Source of the DNA: Sphingobacterium sp. SGG-5
GTDB taxonomy: Bacteria > Bacteroidota > Bacteroidia > Sphingobacteriales > Sphingobacteriaceae
Direction of reading: 5' to 3'
DNA length: 64,000 nt
NCBI RefSeq assembly: GCF_011043525.1
Contig: NZ_JAAKGO010000001.1
Coordinates: 248,001-312,000 of the forward strand
Shown piece after piece: positions 47,146-56,795 of the stretch (positions within the stretch are counted from its first letter, which is position 1; each line of letters starts with the position of its first letter). The position numbers were made by a program, and so were the translations under genes. Under the pieces are notes generated by a model that worked only from the letters and a program-made list of their open reading frames with translations, did not search any database and had not been told where the DNA came from.

Positions 47146-48861
47146 TTAATTTGATTTAATAACATTTCCGGTTCTTTCTAATTCTATAAGATGAAAAAAC
47201 GTATTATCACCCCCAATATGCTTTAGTATCAAATCTGCACTTTTATCAAGTTTACCATTAAATACGGCATCCTGTATCGTAAATACCTTTTCTACCCATT
47301 TGTCTGTACCTGCATTTTCTATTTTCCCGGCACTTGCCACTTTCTGACCATTGTTATACAACAGCTCCCAGTTTCCATTTCCTGAATCTTTATAGATGAC
47401 GGAAATACAGACACCTTGTGGTTCTTCACTTTGGAAAAACTGCTTATCCAATGAAAAATACATCTGGCTGTGTGAATCTTTTTTAAACGCTCTCACAAAA
47501 CGTCCATATTTGGTGGTATCTACATTCCAATAAGCTTCGCTGGTTGTTTCTGGTTCAATCTGCTCCAAATGCTTGAAAAAATTACCACGATACACCATCC
47601 ATCCTATATCATTATCAGATTTACGCGTACGACTTACTATCGGACCTACTCCTAGTTTGGTATCATCTCCAATTTTTGCTCCTTTCGAAGCGAATCCGGA
47701 TAGTATCTTCTTAAACCGATCTTCATTCTTAGGGTTGGCTTTTCCATAAATATTCTCCGGGAAAGTCTCGGTATCGGCGGCGTCCAACATCCGGCGCATA
47801 GCACAAAAAGCCAATGGTGCTTGGAAGGGATCGCCCAATGAGCTTACGTGCGTGTTATACATATCCAAACCATCCAGAAAAAGTTCCGGATCTTTTATAA
47901 TAGAAATGGCCGGATTCCAATAATTGATGTCATGAAATAATGCCGACAGGGCCGACCAATAGAATACTAAAGCCAGATCTTCTTTCACCCAATCTTGCCT
48001 CAATAGGATATTATCAAATTCTCCTCGGGCCATCAACAACACGCCCTTCTGCCTTGCTTTATCCTGTAAGTTCTGCCAGGGATCCATCAATCTTAAAAAA
48101 TAATTATGATTGTATCCATGTGCAAACTGTCCCTTCTTCACGCCAAATTCGGACAGGTTGGCCAATTGCCAATCACGCTCCCTATCGGTATTGCCATCAT
48201 CGGTAAAGAGCATGGGCAAAACTGTTCGGCCGTCTTTCCACATAGCGGTTCGATATTTTTCCCAAACCTCCATACGGTAATCCATCCAATCTTCCTTTTC
48301 AATTTCATACGCTTCATTTATGGGCTTACTAGCGCCCTGGTAGGGTCCCGTATCACCTGTCGAGCCCTCACATACCTGAAGAAAATGGATATGTTTTAGA
48401 TCTTCAGCAGACAGCTTTTTAGCATACTTGCCAAACTCGTCTATAAACCGATAAAAGTATCTCTCGTATTCTTTCGAAAAATAATAGGGATATTTCCAAT
48501 CAGCCCCTCCGGTGACCTCAACAAGTGGCACACCATTTTCATACAACCATTCTGGAGAACTGGGGCCTACCCAAAACTTTAATGCCAGACCAACACCTGC
48601 TTTTTTTGTTTCCTTCAATAGATGCCCAATAGCTTCTTCAAAGACAAAGCCTCCAGGTGTAGGCTCCAGATCACGCCAATGAAATATGACCAAAACATTT
48701 TTTACATGAGGAGACGATAAAAGATGATCCTTGTTTCTATCGAATGCATTGTAATTTATATAAGGTGTAATTCCTGGATGTGCTACAGATCGCTGCGCAA
48801 TAGCTTGCGCATGGACTTTTACGGAAAGTAACACCAGCAACAAGATGAAAACTCTATTCAT
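47146..48861 (-). CDS. Unassigned TIM-barrel-like glycoside hydrolase candidate
   Basis: From the ATG at 48861 the protein has 571 residues with a signal peptide (MNRVFILLLVLLSVKVHA); the upstream ATG at 48888 adds 9 residues before it. The order resembles clan-A glycosidases: FHWRDLEPTPGGFVFEEA near the start (a barrel strand and helix), then VCEGSTGD with Glu165 and MARGEFDN with Glu281, both conserved in the paralogue and fit for acid/base and nucleophile. The last 150 residues look like a beta-sandwich domain (NWELLYNNGQKVASA). I do not recognise a named CAZy family. The start overlaps the sulfatase stop by 8 bases. Confidence 0.7.
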   Translation of the reverse strand: MNRVFILLLVLLSVKVHAQAIAQRSVAHPGITPYINYNAFDRNKDHLLSSPHVKNVLVIFHWRDLEPTPGGFVFEEAIGHLLKETKKAGVGLALKFWVGPSSPEWLYENGVPLVEVTGGADWKYPYYFSKEYERYFYRFIDEFGKYAKKLSAEDLKHIHFLQVCEGSTGDTGPYQGASKPINEAYEIEKEDWMDYRMEVWEKYRTAMWKDGRTVLPMLFTDDGNTDRERDWQLANLSEFGVKKGQFAHGYNHNYFLRLMDPWQNLQDKARQKGVLLMARGEFDNILLRQDWVKEDLALVFYWSALSALFHDINYWNPAISIIKDPELFLDGLDMYNTHVSSLGDPFQAPLAFCAMRRMLDAADTETFPENIYGKANPKNEDRFKKILSGFASKGAKIGDDTKLGVGPIVSRTRKSDNDIGWMVYRGNFFKHLEQIEPETTSEAYWNVDTTKYGRFVRAFKKDSHSQMYFSLDKQFFQSEEPQGVCISVIYKDSGNGNWELLYNNGQKVASAGKIENAGTDKWVEKVFTIQDAVFNGKLDKSADLILKHIGGDNTFFHLIELERTGNVIKSN

Positions 48862-50365
48862 GATTCCCTCCTTTGAAATATTTTGCATCTATAAAATCCC
48901 ATTCCTTGATATGAGCTGGCTGATGCTGCTTAAGAACAATTTTATTGATTCTTTCTATGATTTTTTGGTTTTCAGATGCTACATCTTCCGTTTCATTTCG
49001 ATCTGTTTTGAGATTAAACAATTTCCAAGGGGTGTCTGGTTTACGCGCCACATTTAGTTTCACGGCTTTCCAATCCCCAATTCTTACAGCCATCTGTCCG
49101 CCTTTGCCCGGAAATTCAAAATAAAGAAAATCATGTTTCTGCTGATTCGTATTGTCTCCGAGGAGTGTCGGCAAAATAGATATACCATCCGTATTATCAG
49201 GAGCAGTTTGATTCGTTAGTTCTGCAAAAGTTGCCATCATGTCATACTGAACGGACGGCAAATCAGAAACTGCATTTGCCTCAATTTTCCCAGGCCATCT
49301 CGCAATAAAGGGCACCCGAATCCCACCTTCATACACATCCATTTTGAGACCGTTCAATCCAGACACGCTATTAAAAAAAGAAGCATTTACGCCTCCGTTA
49401 AAGGTTGCCCCATTATCGCTGGAAAACAGAATAATAGTGTTATCATCAATCCCCAACTTCTTTATTTCTTCTAGAATGACACCTACTTGAGCGTCCATAT
49501 AGGTAATCATAGCCGCATAGGTCGACAGCGGATATTTTGTAGGCGCGTATCTTTGCTCACCGTAATAAGGTTTCTCACCAAACATACCGACATATTGCTT
49601 AATGTACTCATCAGGCGCTTGTAACGATGCGTGTGGGATGGTAAAGGGGAGATACAAGAAAAAAGGATTGTTTTTATTTTCCCGGACAAAGCCTATCGCC
49701 TTTTCCATCATTTTGGTTATGGAATAATCTTCTCCCTTATAATATGCGAAATCGCTATCAGTAGCCGTTGTAGCGTCTAACTTTTTATGGACATCAATAA
49801 CGGGGTTTCTGAGCGTATCCCATTTATCATTTTCCCATAAATGAGTAGGATAATAATTATGGGCCTGTTTTTGGTCAAGGTATCCATAAAAATAATCAAA
49901 CCCCTGTTTTAACGGGCTTCCCGTAGTATTGGCCATGCCAAGCCCCCATTTGCCTATCGCCGCCGTTGTGTAACCAGCATTTTTGAATAAATGCCCGAGT
50001 GTAAATGCATTTTCGTATAATGGCATCTGCCCCTTTTCTTCATCATCAGTAAACCCACCTAGTTCGGAATTACTCCGTATATAAGCATGCCCGGCATGTT
50101 TTCCGGTCAGCAACATGCACCGGGCAGGGGCGCATACGGGAGAACTGGAATAGTGTTGGGTGAATCGCATTCCTTCTTCTGCTATTTTATCAAGATGGGG
50201 GGTCTTTATCTTTTCCTGTCCGTAACTACCCAGCTCGCCATAACCTAGATCATCTGCATAGATGTAAATAACGTTGGGCCGCTGTGCTTCTTGATCTTGT
50301 GCAAGAAGCGAGTTCCATAACGAACAAAAAAATAACGAAACAAAAGCTAATTTGTGTAAATTCAT
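48854..50365 (-). CDS. Sulfatase (S1-type, formylglycine), secreted
   Basis: This 503-residue protein has a signal peptide (KLAFVSLFFCSLWNSLLA). The maturation site is SPVCAPAR with Cys78 (C-x-P-x-R), and the metal-site start is VIYIYADDLGYGEL. Further family parts are GKWGLGMANTTGSP and FFLYLPFTIPHASL. It is about 30 residues shorter than the other sulfatase in this locus and differs in sequence around the substrate pocket, so the two probably remove different sulfates. It directly follows susD (10-base gap) and needs a maturing enzyme from elsewhere. Confidence 0.93.
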   Translation of the reverse strand: MNLHKLAFVSLFFCSLWNSLLAQDQEAQRPNVIYIYADDLGYGELGSYGQEKIKTPHLDKIAEEGMRFTQHYSSSPVCAPARCMLLTGKHAGHAYIRSNSELGGFTDDEEKGQMPLYENAFTLGHLFKNAGYTTAAIGKWGLGMANTTGSPLKQGFDYFYGYLDQKQAHNYYPTHLWENDKWDTLRNPVIDVHKKLDATTATDSDFAYYKGEDYSITKMMEKAIGFVRENKNNPFFLYLPFTIPHASLQAPDEYIKQYVGMFGEKPYYGEQRYAPTKYPLSTYAAMITYMDAQVGVILEEIKKLGIDDNTIILFSSDNGATFNGGVNASFFNSVSGLNGLKMDVYEGGIRVPFIARWPGKIEANAVSDLPSVQYDMMATFAELTNQTAPDNTDGISILPTLLGDNTNQQKHDFLYFEFPGKGGQMAVRIGDWKAVKLNVARKPDTPWKLFNLKTDRNETEDVASENQKIIERINKIVLKQHQPAHIKEWDFIDAKYFKGGNHE

Positions 50366-50375
50366 TCTTTAATTT

Positions 50376-52010
50376 TTAATTTGTGTAACCGGGATTGGGT
50401 TCTATTTTGCTTAAATCTATTTCTGCTGTCGGAATTGGATACCATATTTTATACGATGCCCAATTGGCCTGCATCTGCGATGCCAGAGCATTAAATGCGC
50501 CGTAATCAGGATCTAGATCTGCAATGGCCTGTGCGATCCGTCCAAACCTGATAAGGTCTATTCTTCGCCATGCTTCAAAACATAACTCACGACTTCTTTC
50601 ATCCAACAATTCTTGTACGAAGTCGCTTCTATAATAATCGCTAGCCAATAGCCCCGCTTGTACATCGTCGTTAGATACTGCTCTTTTTCTCACCGCTAAT
50701 AAAAAATCTCTAGCTTGTGGCTCATCTCCTGTATAATACAATGCTTCGGCATGTAAAAGCAATATATCAGCATACCTTAGAATAGGCGTCGCACCTAAAG
50801 ACAACTGATTGTCTATGAGTTTTGGTACCGGATCCATATACCTAAACTTACCTACACAATACGTTCCAAAGGTAGGCGCAGTAGCTTCTCTTGGAATATA
50901 ATAGGCTACTCCATCTATAACCTCCACAGGTTCAGTCGCCCGAAGTTGAAATACCAGATTGTGAGATCTTCGTTCGTCTACGGCATTATATAACGCCCAC
51001 AACTCACCCGTCGGTCTTAATATAGCGGTTCCGCCACCAACCAAATTCCGATTACCGCCGGGAATAAGAAATTCATTCCATTGATTATAGTTGCCGCTTA
51101 CTGAATTGGTACTTGATAGGATATAAAAGAGACATTCTTGATCCTTGTAAGAATCTGTAGTTTCCCTAAACAGATAATCATAGTTAACGATCAATTCATA
51201 TCCGCTGTTATCCACAATATCCTGTGTTACGGTCAGTGCTTCTGCATACATATCCTGCCAGTCCACCCAATCGAAACTGTTGAGTTGAAATCCTAAGTCA
51301 CTACCTACATTGTTATGCCCACAGCTGGCCAAATAGGTATATACTTTTGCCAGATAGCCTGCCGCAGACCATTTATTCGCTCTCCCCATAGTAGACGCCC
51401 GGTTTGGCAAGATTTCGTAGGCATATTTAAAATCGCTGATAATTAATTCGTAGACTTTCTGCAAAGACTCCCGTTGCGCATGCGGATTATGCTCTGGAGT
51501 TGTATATACGGGTACACCGCCATACATCATGGCAAGATAGGTGTAAAAGAAACCTCTGAGAAAATGTGCTTCACCTTTAATTTCATTTTTTCTATCGTCG
51601 TTCATCTCCACATCATCAATCTTATTCAATAAATAATTGGTACGGTTTATCCCTGCAAACCAAAAGAAAAAATTGTATTGAATGATTTCATTCTGACTGA
51701 AAACTTCATGAAGGGCAAAAGGTCCAACATCTGGTCGCAAACCGTTATTTGGATTGGGGATTAATTCGTCCACACCAGCATTTAGCAGCACATGCATACT
51801 CTTCCTGAATGTTACTCCAGCTCTTGGGCCGGACACACTCTGCACCTGATTTGTATTTAAAATACTATAACATCCGGTAAGACCTAATTCTGCATCTTTG
51901 GCAGTTTTGTAAAAATTTTCGACCGTTCCAAATGAATACGGCTGTGTATCCAACATCTTGGAGCAAGACACCAAGATCATCGGAATAATAGCAAATAATA
52001 TCTTTTTCAT
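50376..52010 (-). CDS. susD: SusD/RagB-family glycan-binding lipoprotein
   Basis: From the ATG at 52010 the protein has 544 residues and a lipoprotein signal with lipobox MILVSC; the ATG at 52028 would overlap the susC stop and give a poor signal. The SusD fold is clear from LDTQPYSFGTVENFYKTAKDAELGLTG-type N-terminus (here split), EAHFLRGFFYTYLAMMYGGVPVY (shown in part) and YADILLLHAEALYY. SusD caps the SusC transporter at the cell surface and binds its glycan. It follows susC by 4 bases. Confidence 0.95.
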   Translation of the reverse strand: MKKILFAIIPMILVSCSKMLDTQPYSFGTVENFYKTAKDAELGLTGCYSILNTNQVQSVSGPRAGVTFRKSMHVLLNAGVDELIPNPNNGLRPDVGPFALHEVFSQNEIIQYNFFFWFAGINRTNYLLNKIDDVEMNDDRKNEIKGEAHFLRGFFYTYLAMMYGGVPVYTTPEHNPHAQRESLQKVYELIISDFKYAYEILPNRASTMGRANKWSAAGYLAKVYTYLASCGHNNVGSDLGFQLNSFDWVDWQDMYAEALTVTQDIVDNSGYELIVNYDYLFRETTDSYKDQECLFYILSSTNSVSGNYNQWNEFLIPGGNRNLVGGGTAILRPTGELWALYNAVDERRSHNLVFQLRATEPVEVIDGVAYYIPREATAPTFGTYCVGKFRYMDPVPKLIDNQLSLGATPILRYADILLLHAEALYYTGDEPQARDFLLAVRKRAVSNDDVQAGLLASDYYRSDFVQELLDERSRELCFEAWRRIDLIRFGRIAQAIADLDPDYGAFNALASQMQANWASYKIWYPIPTAEIDLSKIEPNPGYTN

Positions 52011-52014
52011 TTTA

Positions 52015-55000
52015 TTAAAATGTAGCATTTAAACCAAATAAAAAGCTTTTTGTACGTGGGTATGAAATTCGGTCTACACCTGGCAACAGGGGATTATTGC
52101 TGCTTACCTCTGGGTCATAACCGGAATATTTTGTCCAGGTAATAAGGTTCGTTCCCGTAAAAAATAAACGTAAATTACTGATGCCTATCGCATTTACAAA
52201 AGACGCTGAGTTAAAGCGATATCCCAAGGAAACATTTCTCAACCGCAGCCACGATGCGTCTTCCACATAATAGCTGGACGAAAATTGTGCAGGCGCATTA
52301 TAACTTGCGATATCTCCATACGAATGGGTTGGGTTGTCGGGAGTCCATCTGTTAAACCAAAAATCCTGCAAAATATTTTGCCATGTACTATATACCCCTC
52401 CTTCTAATCGATATTTCGATAAATTAAACAGTTGATTGCCATAAGACCAATCAAAAAAAACATTCAAGTCGAAATTCTTGTAGTTTATGGTATTATTGAG
52501 CCCTCCAAAATGCTTCGGAAAACTACGACCTATAATCCTCCGGTCATTGTCCAGATCGATCACACCATCAGTGTTTAAATCCTTAAACTTAAACGATCCG
52601 GGCTGAACATTTACACCAGTTTGATTCACAACTCCTTCTCTCAGCGTATATGTCCGATCCAAATGGGGGATATTTGGATCACTATTATCCTGCCATGTAA
52701 AATCATTTATTTGGTAAACACCATCAAAAATATACCCATAAAAATCTCCTATCGCCCCCCCTTCCATTACTCGTCCCTGATCTCGTACTAATTCGCCGGG
52801 TATATTTACCGTGATGAAACCAACATCGCCAATTCTTCGTACTTGATTTTTATTTGTGGAGATATTAAAATTTGTCGTCCATTTAAAATCTTGTTTATCG
52901 ACATTAACCGTAGTTAGGGCAAACTCAATTCCCTTATTGTCCACCTGTCCGAAATTTTGCCATTGCTGCACAAAACCTGTTCGGGTAGGTACGTATGCAG
53001 GCAGAAGCATGTCCTTCGTTTGTTTATTATAGAAATCGACGTTCAATAGAATGCGATTAGCCGCAAAACCAATATCTAATCCCGCATTATATTGGACCGT
53101 AGTTTCCCATTTCAAATCCCGGTTTGCCATAGAAGCCGGAGCAAGACCAAGCTCTCCATTATAATATGTATTTTCTAAAGTCGCTAGATATCTAAAAGAT
53201 GGAATTCTCTCATTACCGGTTTCTCCATAACTTAAACGCATTTTCAGATCACTGAATATATTCCATTTTTCAACAAACCTCTCTTCTGAAAGTCGCCACG
53301 CATAAGCGAAAGACGGGAAATATCCAAAACGGTTGCCCCCCCCAAACTTATCGGAGCCATCTGTCCTGAAAGTAGTCGTAAATAGATGCCGGTTAAGCAA
53401 GGTATAATTAAGCCGGCCAAAATAAGAAATACGATTGCTGATATCGCGGTTTGATCCAATATTATTCATTACAGACCCTTTACTGATATCATCAACTCCA
53501 GTACTTTCATCTAAAAAATTGGTATTTCTTAAATGAAAGTCTTCGTAATTATATCTCGTAAGCTCGAAGGCAGCCATTCCTTGCAACACATGATCCTTGT
53601 TAAATCTCTTTGTGTAATTCAGCTGTGTTGTATTGAACCAAGAATATGTCTTTTTATCCTGCAGAATCCCTACTCCGTTATACGCCCGTCCCTGCGTGGT
53701 TTCACTGCTATAAAACTCTTTTCCTTTCGAAGCCGATAAAAATCCGCCCAATGTATTTTTTAATGTAAAGTTGTTATTGAGTTTGTAACTGGCGTAAGTA
53801 CTGATATCATCTCTTAAGAGAGATGTTTCTCTATAAGAGGCGTCAATCATTGAAATAGGCGAGATATACCTATCAATTAAATCTATCCCTTCATTGTAAT
53901 ATTCCAGGGGCCTGGCAAAAGAAAGGTTTTGAATAATTCCCAGATTTGTGGCTCCTTCTGTCACGGTATACCCCATTTTCAAATTGATGCCTATTTTAAA
54001 TCTCTTATGGGAGTGGTCCACCCTTAACCTGACATTATAGCGGTTATATTCATTATTCATCAAAATGGTTTGCTGATTCGCATATCCTGCCGAGCCCGAA
54101 TAAGTTGTACCTTCTCTTCCGCCCGAAAAAGAAAGATTATGCGTATGGGAGAAACCAGTTCGTAAGATCTCATCCTGCCAGTTGTGAAAAGGTATAGCAT
54201 ACGGGTCGCGAGGTGCATCCAATTCGTTAAAAAGACCGTCTCCGTTTGTATCAATATAGAACAATGAAGAGTTTGGTGTAACGACTTGTCGATAGTCGAT
54301 ATAATCTGTCGGGTCTAAAACGGAGAGTTTCTTAATCGGTTCTGAAAACCCGGATGTTCCGTTATATTCGATATTCATACGACCGGCTTTACCCGATTTT
54401 GTTGTAATAATGATGACACCATTAGCACCTCTAGAACCATAGATGGCAGTTGCTGAAGCATCTTTTAATACATTTATAGACTCAATATCCTGTGGATTCA
54501 GGCCTGCAAGCGGATTTCCGGCAACATATCCACCGTAATTATCATCGATCTTTGCAGATGCTACCTCGTCGGCATTTACATCGTATGGCACATCATCAAT
54601 CACATATAGTGGGCTCGTACCACCATAGATCGTGTTGGAACCTCTGATGGAAATATTCATTGCCGTTCCCGGCTCGCCTGACGATGATGATATCTGTACG
54701 CCCGCCATCTTACCCTGCAATGCCTCCTGAAAAGTTAACGACTGGCTTTGCGCTATCTCGTCAGCCTGTATACTAGATACCGAACCTGTTAAATCCTTTC
54801 TTTCGATCGCATCATAGCCCACAACAACTACCTGATTTAATGCCGTAACATCCTGCTGCAGCGAGACATCTATAATCTTGTTTTCCGCTACTTTGACTTC
54901 CTGCACAACAAAACCTAAAAATGAAAAAACCAAAATAGCTTCCTCATTCGCTACTTTAATCAAATAGTTCCCCATTGCATCGGACACGGTACCTGTAGTA

Positions 55001-55500
55001 GTTCCTTTCACTCGAACATTTACACCCGCTAATGGCTCTCCATTGCTTTTCGTAACTTTACCTTGAATAGCAAACGTTTGTCGTATAGCTTTCGAACTCA
55101 CACTTTCGGTATCTCGAAGTATAGGTTTTATCAGTATCGTTTTGTCTAAAATTTCCCAGGTAAATTTCTGTCCTTTGAAAACGTCGCTCAAAGTTTTTTC
55201 TATAGATGCTTTTTTTACATTGACACTGATGGGAGCGGCTCGTTGTAAGTATTCCGCGTCATAAAAAAAAGCATAGCCGGTTTGTTTTCTTATCTCTTTA
55301 ATTACACTTTCCAACGAAGCTTCTTTTAACGACAGATTTATCTGTTGGGAGTAAACCGATGCCTGCAGATGCAGGCAGGCAATTAAGATGAGTAACACCG
55401 TAAGCTTCATAGCTAATAGAATTTTCGGTAAATTTTTTAGGTTTTCGCTATATTTAGAAAATATACAATAACCCTCATTGTCATGAATATGATTATTCAT
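52015..55500 (-). CDS. susC: SusC/RagA-family TonB-dependent transporter with STN domain
   Basis: This 1161-residue protein starts with a long signal region (KLTVLLILIACLHLQASVYS); an ATG at 55410 is an alternative start. Next come a secretin/TonB short N-terminal (STN) domain at about residues 55-120 (LESVIKEIRKQTGYAFFYDA), a carboxypeptidase-like domain with GVNVRVKGTTTGTVSDAMG, and the plug with IRGSNTIYGGTSPLYVIDD and ATAIYGSRGANGVIIITTK. The barrel fills the rest. The STN domain contacts the FecR protein encoded upstream, so substrate binding can switch on the locus. It is the import channel of the system. Confidence 0.97.
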   Translation of the reverse strand: MNNHIHDNEGYCIFSKYSENLKNLPKILLAMKLTVLLILIACLHLQASVYSQQINLSLKEASLESVIKEIRKQTGYAFFYDAEYLQRAAPISVNVKKASIEKTLSDVFKGQKFTWEILDKTILIKPILRDTESVSSKAIRQTFAIQGKVTKSNGEPLAGVNVRVKGTTTGTVSDAMGNYLIKVANEEAILVFSFLGFVVQEVKVAENKIIDVSLQQDVTALNQVVVVGYDAIERKDLTGSVSSIQADEIAQSQSLTFQEALQGKMAGVQISSSSGEPGTAMNISIRGSNTIYGGTSPLYVIDDVPYDVNADEVASAKIDDNYGGYVAGNPLAGLNPQDIESINVLKDASATAIYGSRGANGVIIITTKSGKAGRMNIEYNGTSGFSEPIKKLSVLDPTDYIDYRQVVTPNSSLFYIDTNGDGLFNELDAPRDPYAIPFHNWQDEILRTGFSHTHNLSFSGGREGTTYSGSAGYANQQTILMNNEYNRYNVRLRVDHSHKRFKIGINLKMGYTVTEGATNLGIIQNLSFARPLEYYNEGIDLIDRYISPISMIDASYRETSLLRDDISTYASYKLNNNFTLKNTLGGFLSASKGKEFYSSETTQGRAYNGVGILQDKKTYSWFNTTQLNYTKRFNKDHVLQGMAAFELTRYNYEDFHLRNTNFLDESTGVDDISKGSVMNNIGSNRDISNRISYFGRLNYTLLNRHLFTTTFRTDGSDKFGGGNRFGYFPSFAYAWRLSEERFVEKWNIFSDLKMRLSYGETGNERIPSFRYLATLENTYYNGELGLAPASMANRDLKWETTVQYNAGLDIGFAANRILLNVDFYNKQTKDMLLPAYVPTRTGFVQQWQNFGQVDNKGIEFALTTVNVDKQDFKWTTNFNISTNKNQVRRIGDVGFITVNIPGELVRDQGRVMEGGAIGDFYGYIFDGVYQINDFTWQDNSDPNIPHLDRTYTLREGVVNQTGVNVQPGSFKFKDLNTDGVIDLDNDRRIIGRSFPKHFGGLNNTINYKNFDLNVFFDWSYGNQLFNLSKYRLEGGVYSTWQNILQDFWFNRWTPDNPTHSYGDIASYNAPAQFSSSYYVEDASWLRLRNVSLGYRFNSASFVNAIGISNLRLFFTGTNLITWTKYSGYDPEVSSNNPLLPGVDRISYPRTKSFLFGLNATF

Positions 55501-55597
55501 ACATTTGTATAAATTAAGGTTGGAAAAATTACTTTAGTCGGTAATATTTTAAAACATGAGCCTTAAGAAGAAAAAGATGTATCAGCACCTTTTCTTC

Positions 55598-55617
55598 CCC
55601 CTTTCTTTAGGAAGGGG
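55598..55617. repeat. Hairpin between the FecR and SusC genes
   Basis: CCCCTTTC (55598-55605) pairs with GGAAGGGG (55610-55617) around a TTTA loop, with one G-T pair. It lies 36 bases after the FecR stop and about 100 bases before susC on the transcribed strand, and is not followed by a T run. Confidence 0.45.
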
Positions 55618-55652
55618 TTACTTTTATCCCCAGCTCTGTTACTTTGCGCTGT

Positions 55653-56723
55653 TTAGTTGTCCATTAAAATCCTCCTCTCTTCTACCTTAAATTTTAGTCC
55701 GCTTGTTTTTTCCATCATGATGAAAATCTGCGATAGTTTAACATGTCTAGGCAAAATACCGTTAAATTTTCTACGCGGTATTTTTTTGATGTCTACTTCC
55801 ACATCATACCATAACGAAAGCTGGTTTAAAACAGTTTCTAGTGAAGCATTTTCAAAATGAAAAAAACCGCTTTTCCACGCAAGTACTTCATCGACACTAA
55901 CTTTTCTCTTGGAAATCATATCGGCTGTGTTTACAGATTGCTCCCCGGGTTTCAATCGAATCAACTCACCTTTGTCATTACTTACTTCTACAGCCCCTTC
56001 TAAAAGAGTCGTTTTAATATCAGGTTCTTTCTCATAACTATTTACATTAAAATGTGTACCCAATACCTTTACCGTCTGATTTTGACTAATAACCTTGAAT
56101 GGTTTATCGGGCATGTGTTTTACCTCAAAATAGGCCTCTCCAGTTAATTCTACCGTCCTCTCCACATCATTAAATGTATTGGAATATTTTAGGCTAGAAG
56201 CCGCATTTAGCCAAACATGCGTTCCGTCCGCAAGCACAACTTCATATTGCCCTCCTCGCGGAGTAGTGATTGTATTATACCCGGCATCGGAGGACGGAGA
56301 ATTTTCATTCGGCAAGGGAGCTACAAATACTCCATCTTGAAGTACCCGCTGCTTTCCTGAAGGGGCCGTATAGATAGCTTTATTCTCCCCCGGCTCAATA
56401 TCGGCAACTATTGTCTCTTCTCTTGCAATCGATGTTTTTTTTATATTATCACCTATGTAGTAATAAAACCCTATACTAAATATGAAAAGGATACTAGCAG
56501 CAATTACCATCTTTTTCCATGGGATTCCCTTATCTGCATTGTACTCTTGCTCCAAACTATCCCAAATTTTACTCAGCTCGGTATCTAATTCAGAAGCCGA
56601 CAAATATAACTTATCTGGAATCGGTTGTCGCAGATACCAAGTTTCCAACTGTGCCTTTTCTAAATCGGAACAAGTACCATTTTCATATTTACGTAAAAGC
56701 TCTTTTATTTGATGTTTGTTCAT
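55653..56723 (-). CDS. FecR-family anti-sigma factor
   Basis: This 356-residue protein has the FecR layout. The cytoplasmic N-terminal part (residues 1-70, RKYENGTCSDLEKAQLETWY) binds the sigma factor. One membrane segment follows at residues 72-90 (MVIAASILFIFSIGFYYYI), then the periplasmic FecR domain with NTITTPRGGQYEVVLADGT, VWLNAASSLKYSN and GTHFNVNSYEK. The C-terminal part (FHFENASLETVLNQLSLWYD) is the STN-like end that meets the transporter. It passes the signal from SusC to the ECF sigma factor encoded just upstream. Confidence 0.95.
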   Translation of the reverse strand: MNKHQIKELLRKYENGTCSDLEKAQLETWYLRQPIPDKLYLSASELDTELSKIWDSLEQEYNADKGIPWKKMVIAASILFIFSIGFYYYIGDNIKKTSIAREETIVADIEPGENKAIYTAPSGKQRVLQDGVFVAPLPNENSPSSDAGYNTITTPRGGQYEVVLADGTHVWLNAASSLKYSNTFNDVERTVELTGEAYFEVKHMPDKPFKVISQNQTVKVLGTHFNVNSYEKEPDIKTTLLEGAVEVSNDKGELIRLKPGEQSVNTADMISKRKVSVDEVLAWKSGFFHFENASLETVLNQLSLWYDVEVDIKKIPRRKFNGILPRHVKLSQIFIMMEKTSGLKFKVEERRILMDN

Positions 56724-56795
56724 ATATTCTAAAAGGCTTATTTGGCCATTTTAGAATATAGACCCCTAACTTCGTGCTAACAGGTAGATATTTTT

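Noticed and set aside
52011-52028. ATG at 52028 as susD start
   Set aside because: It would overlap susC and place six residues before an otherwise perfect lipoprotein signal that begins at 52010.
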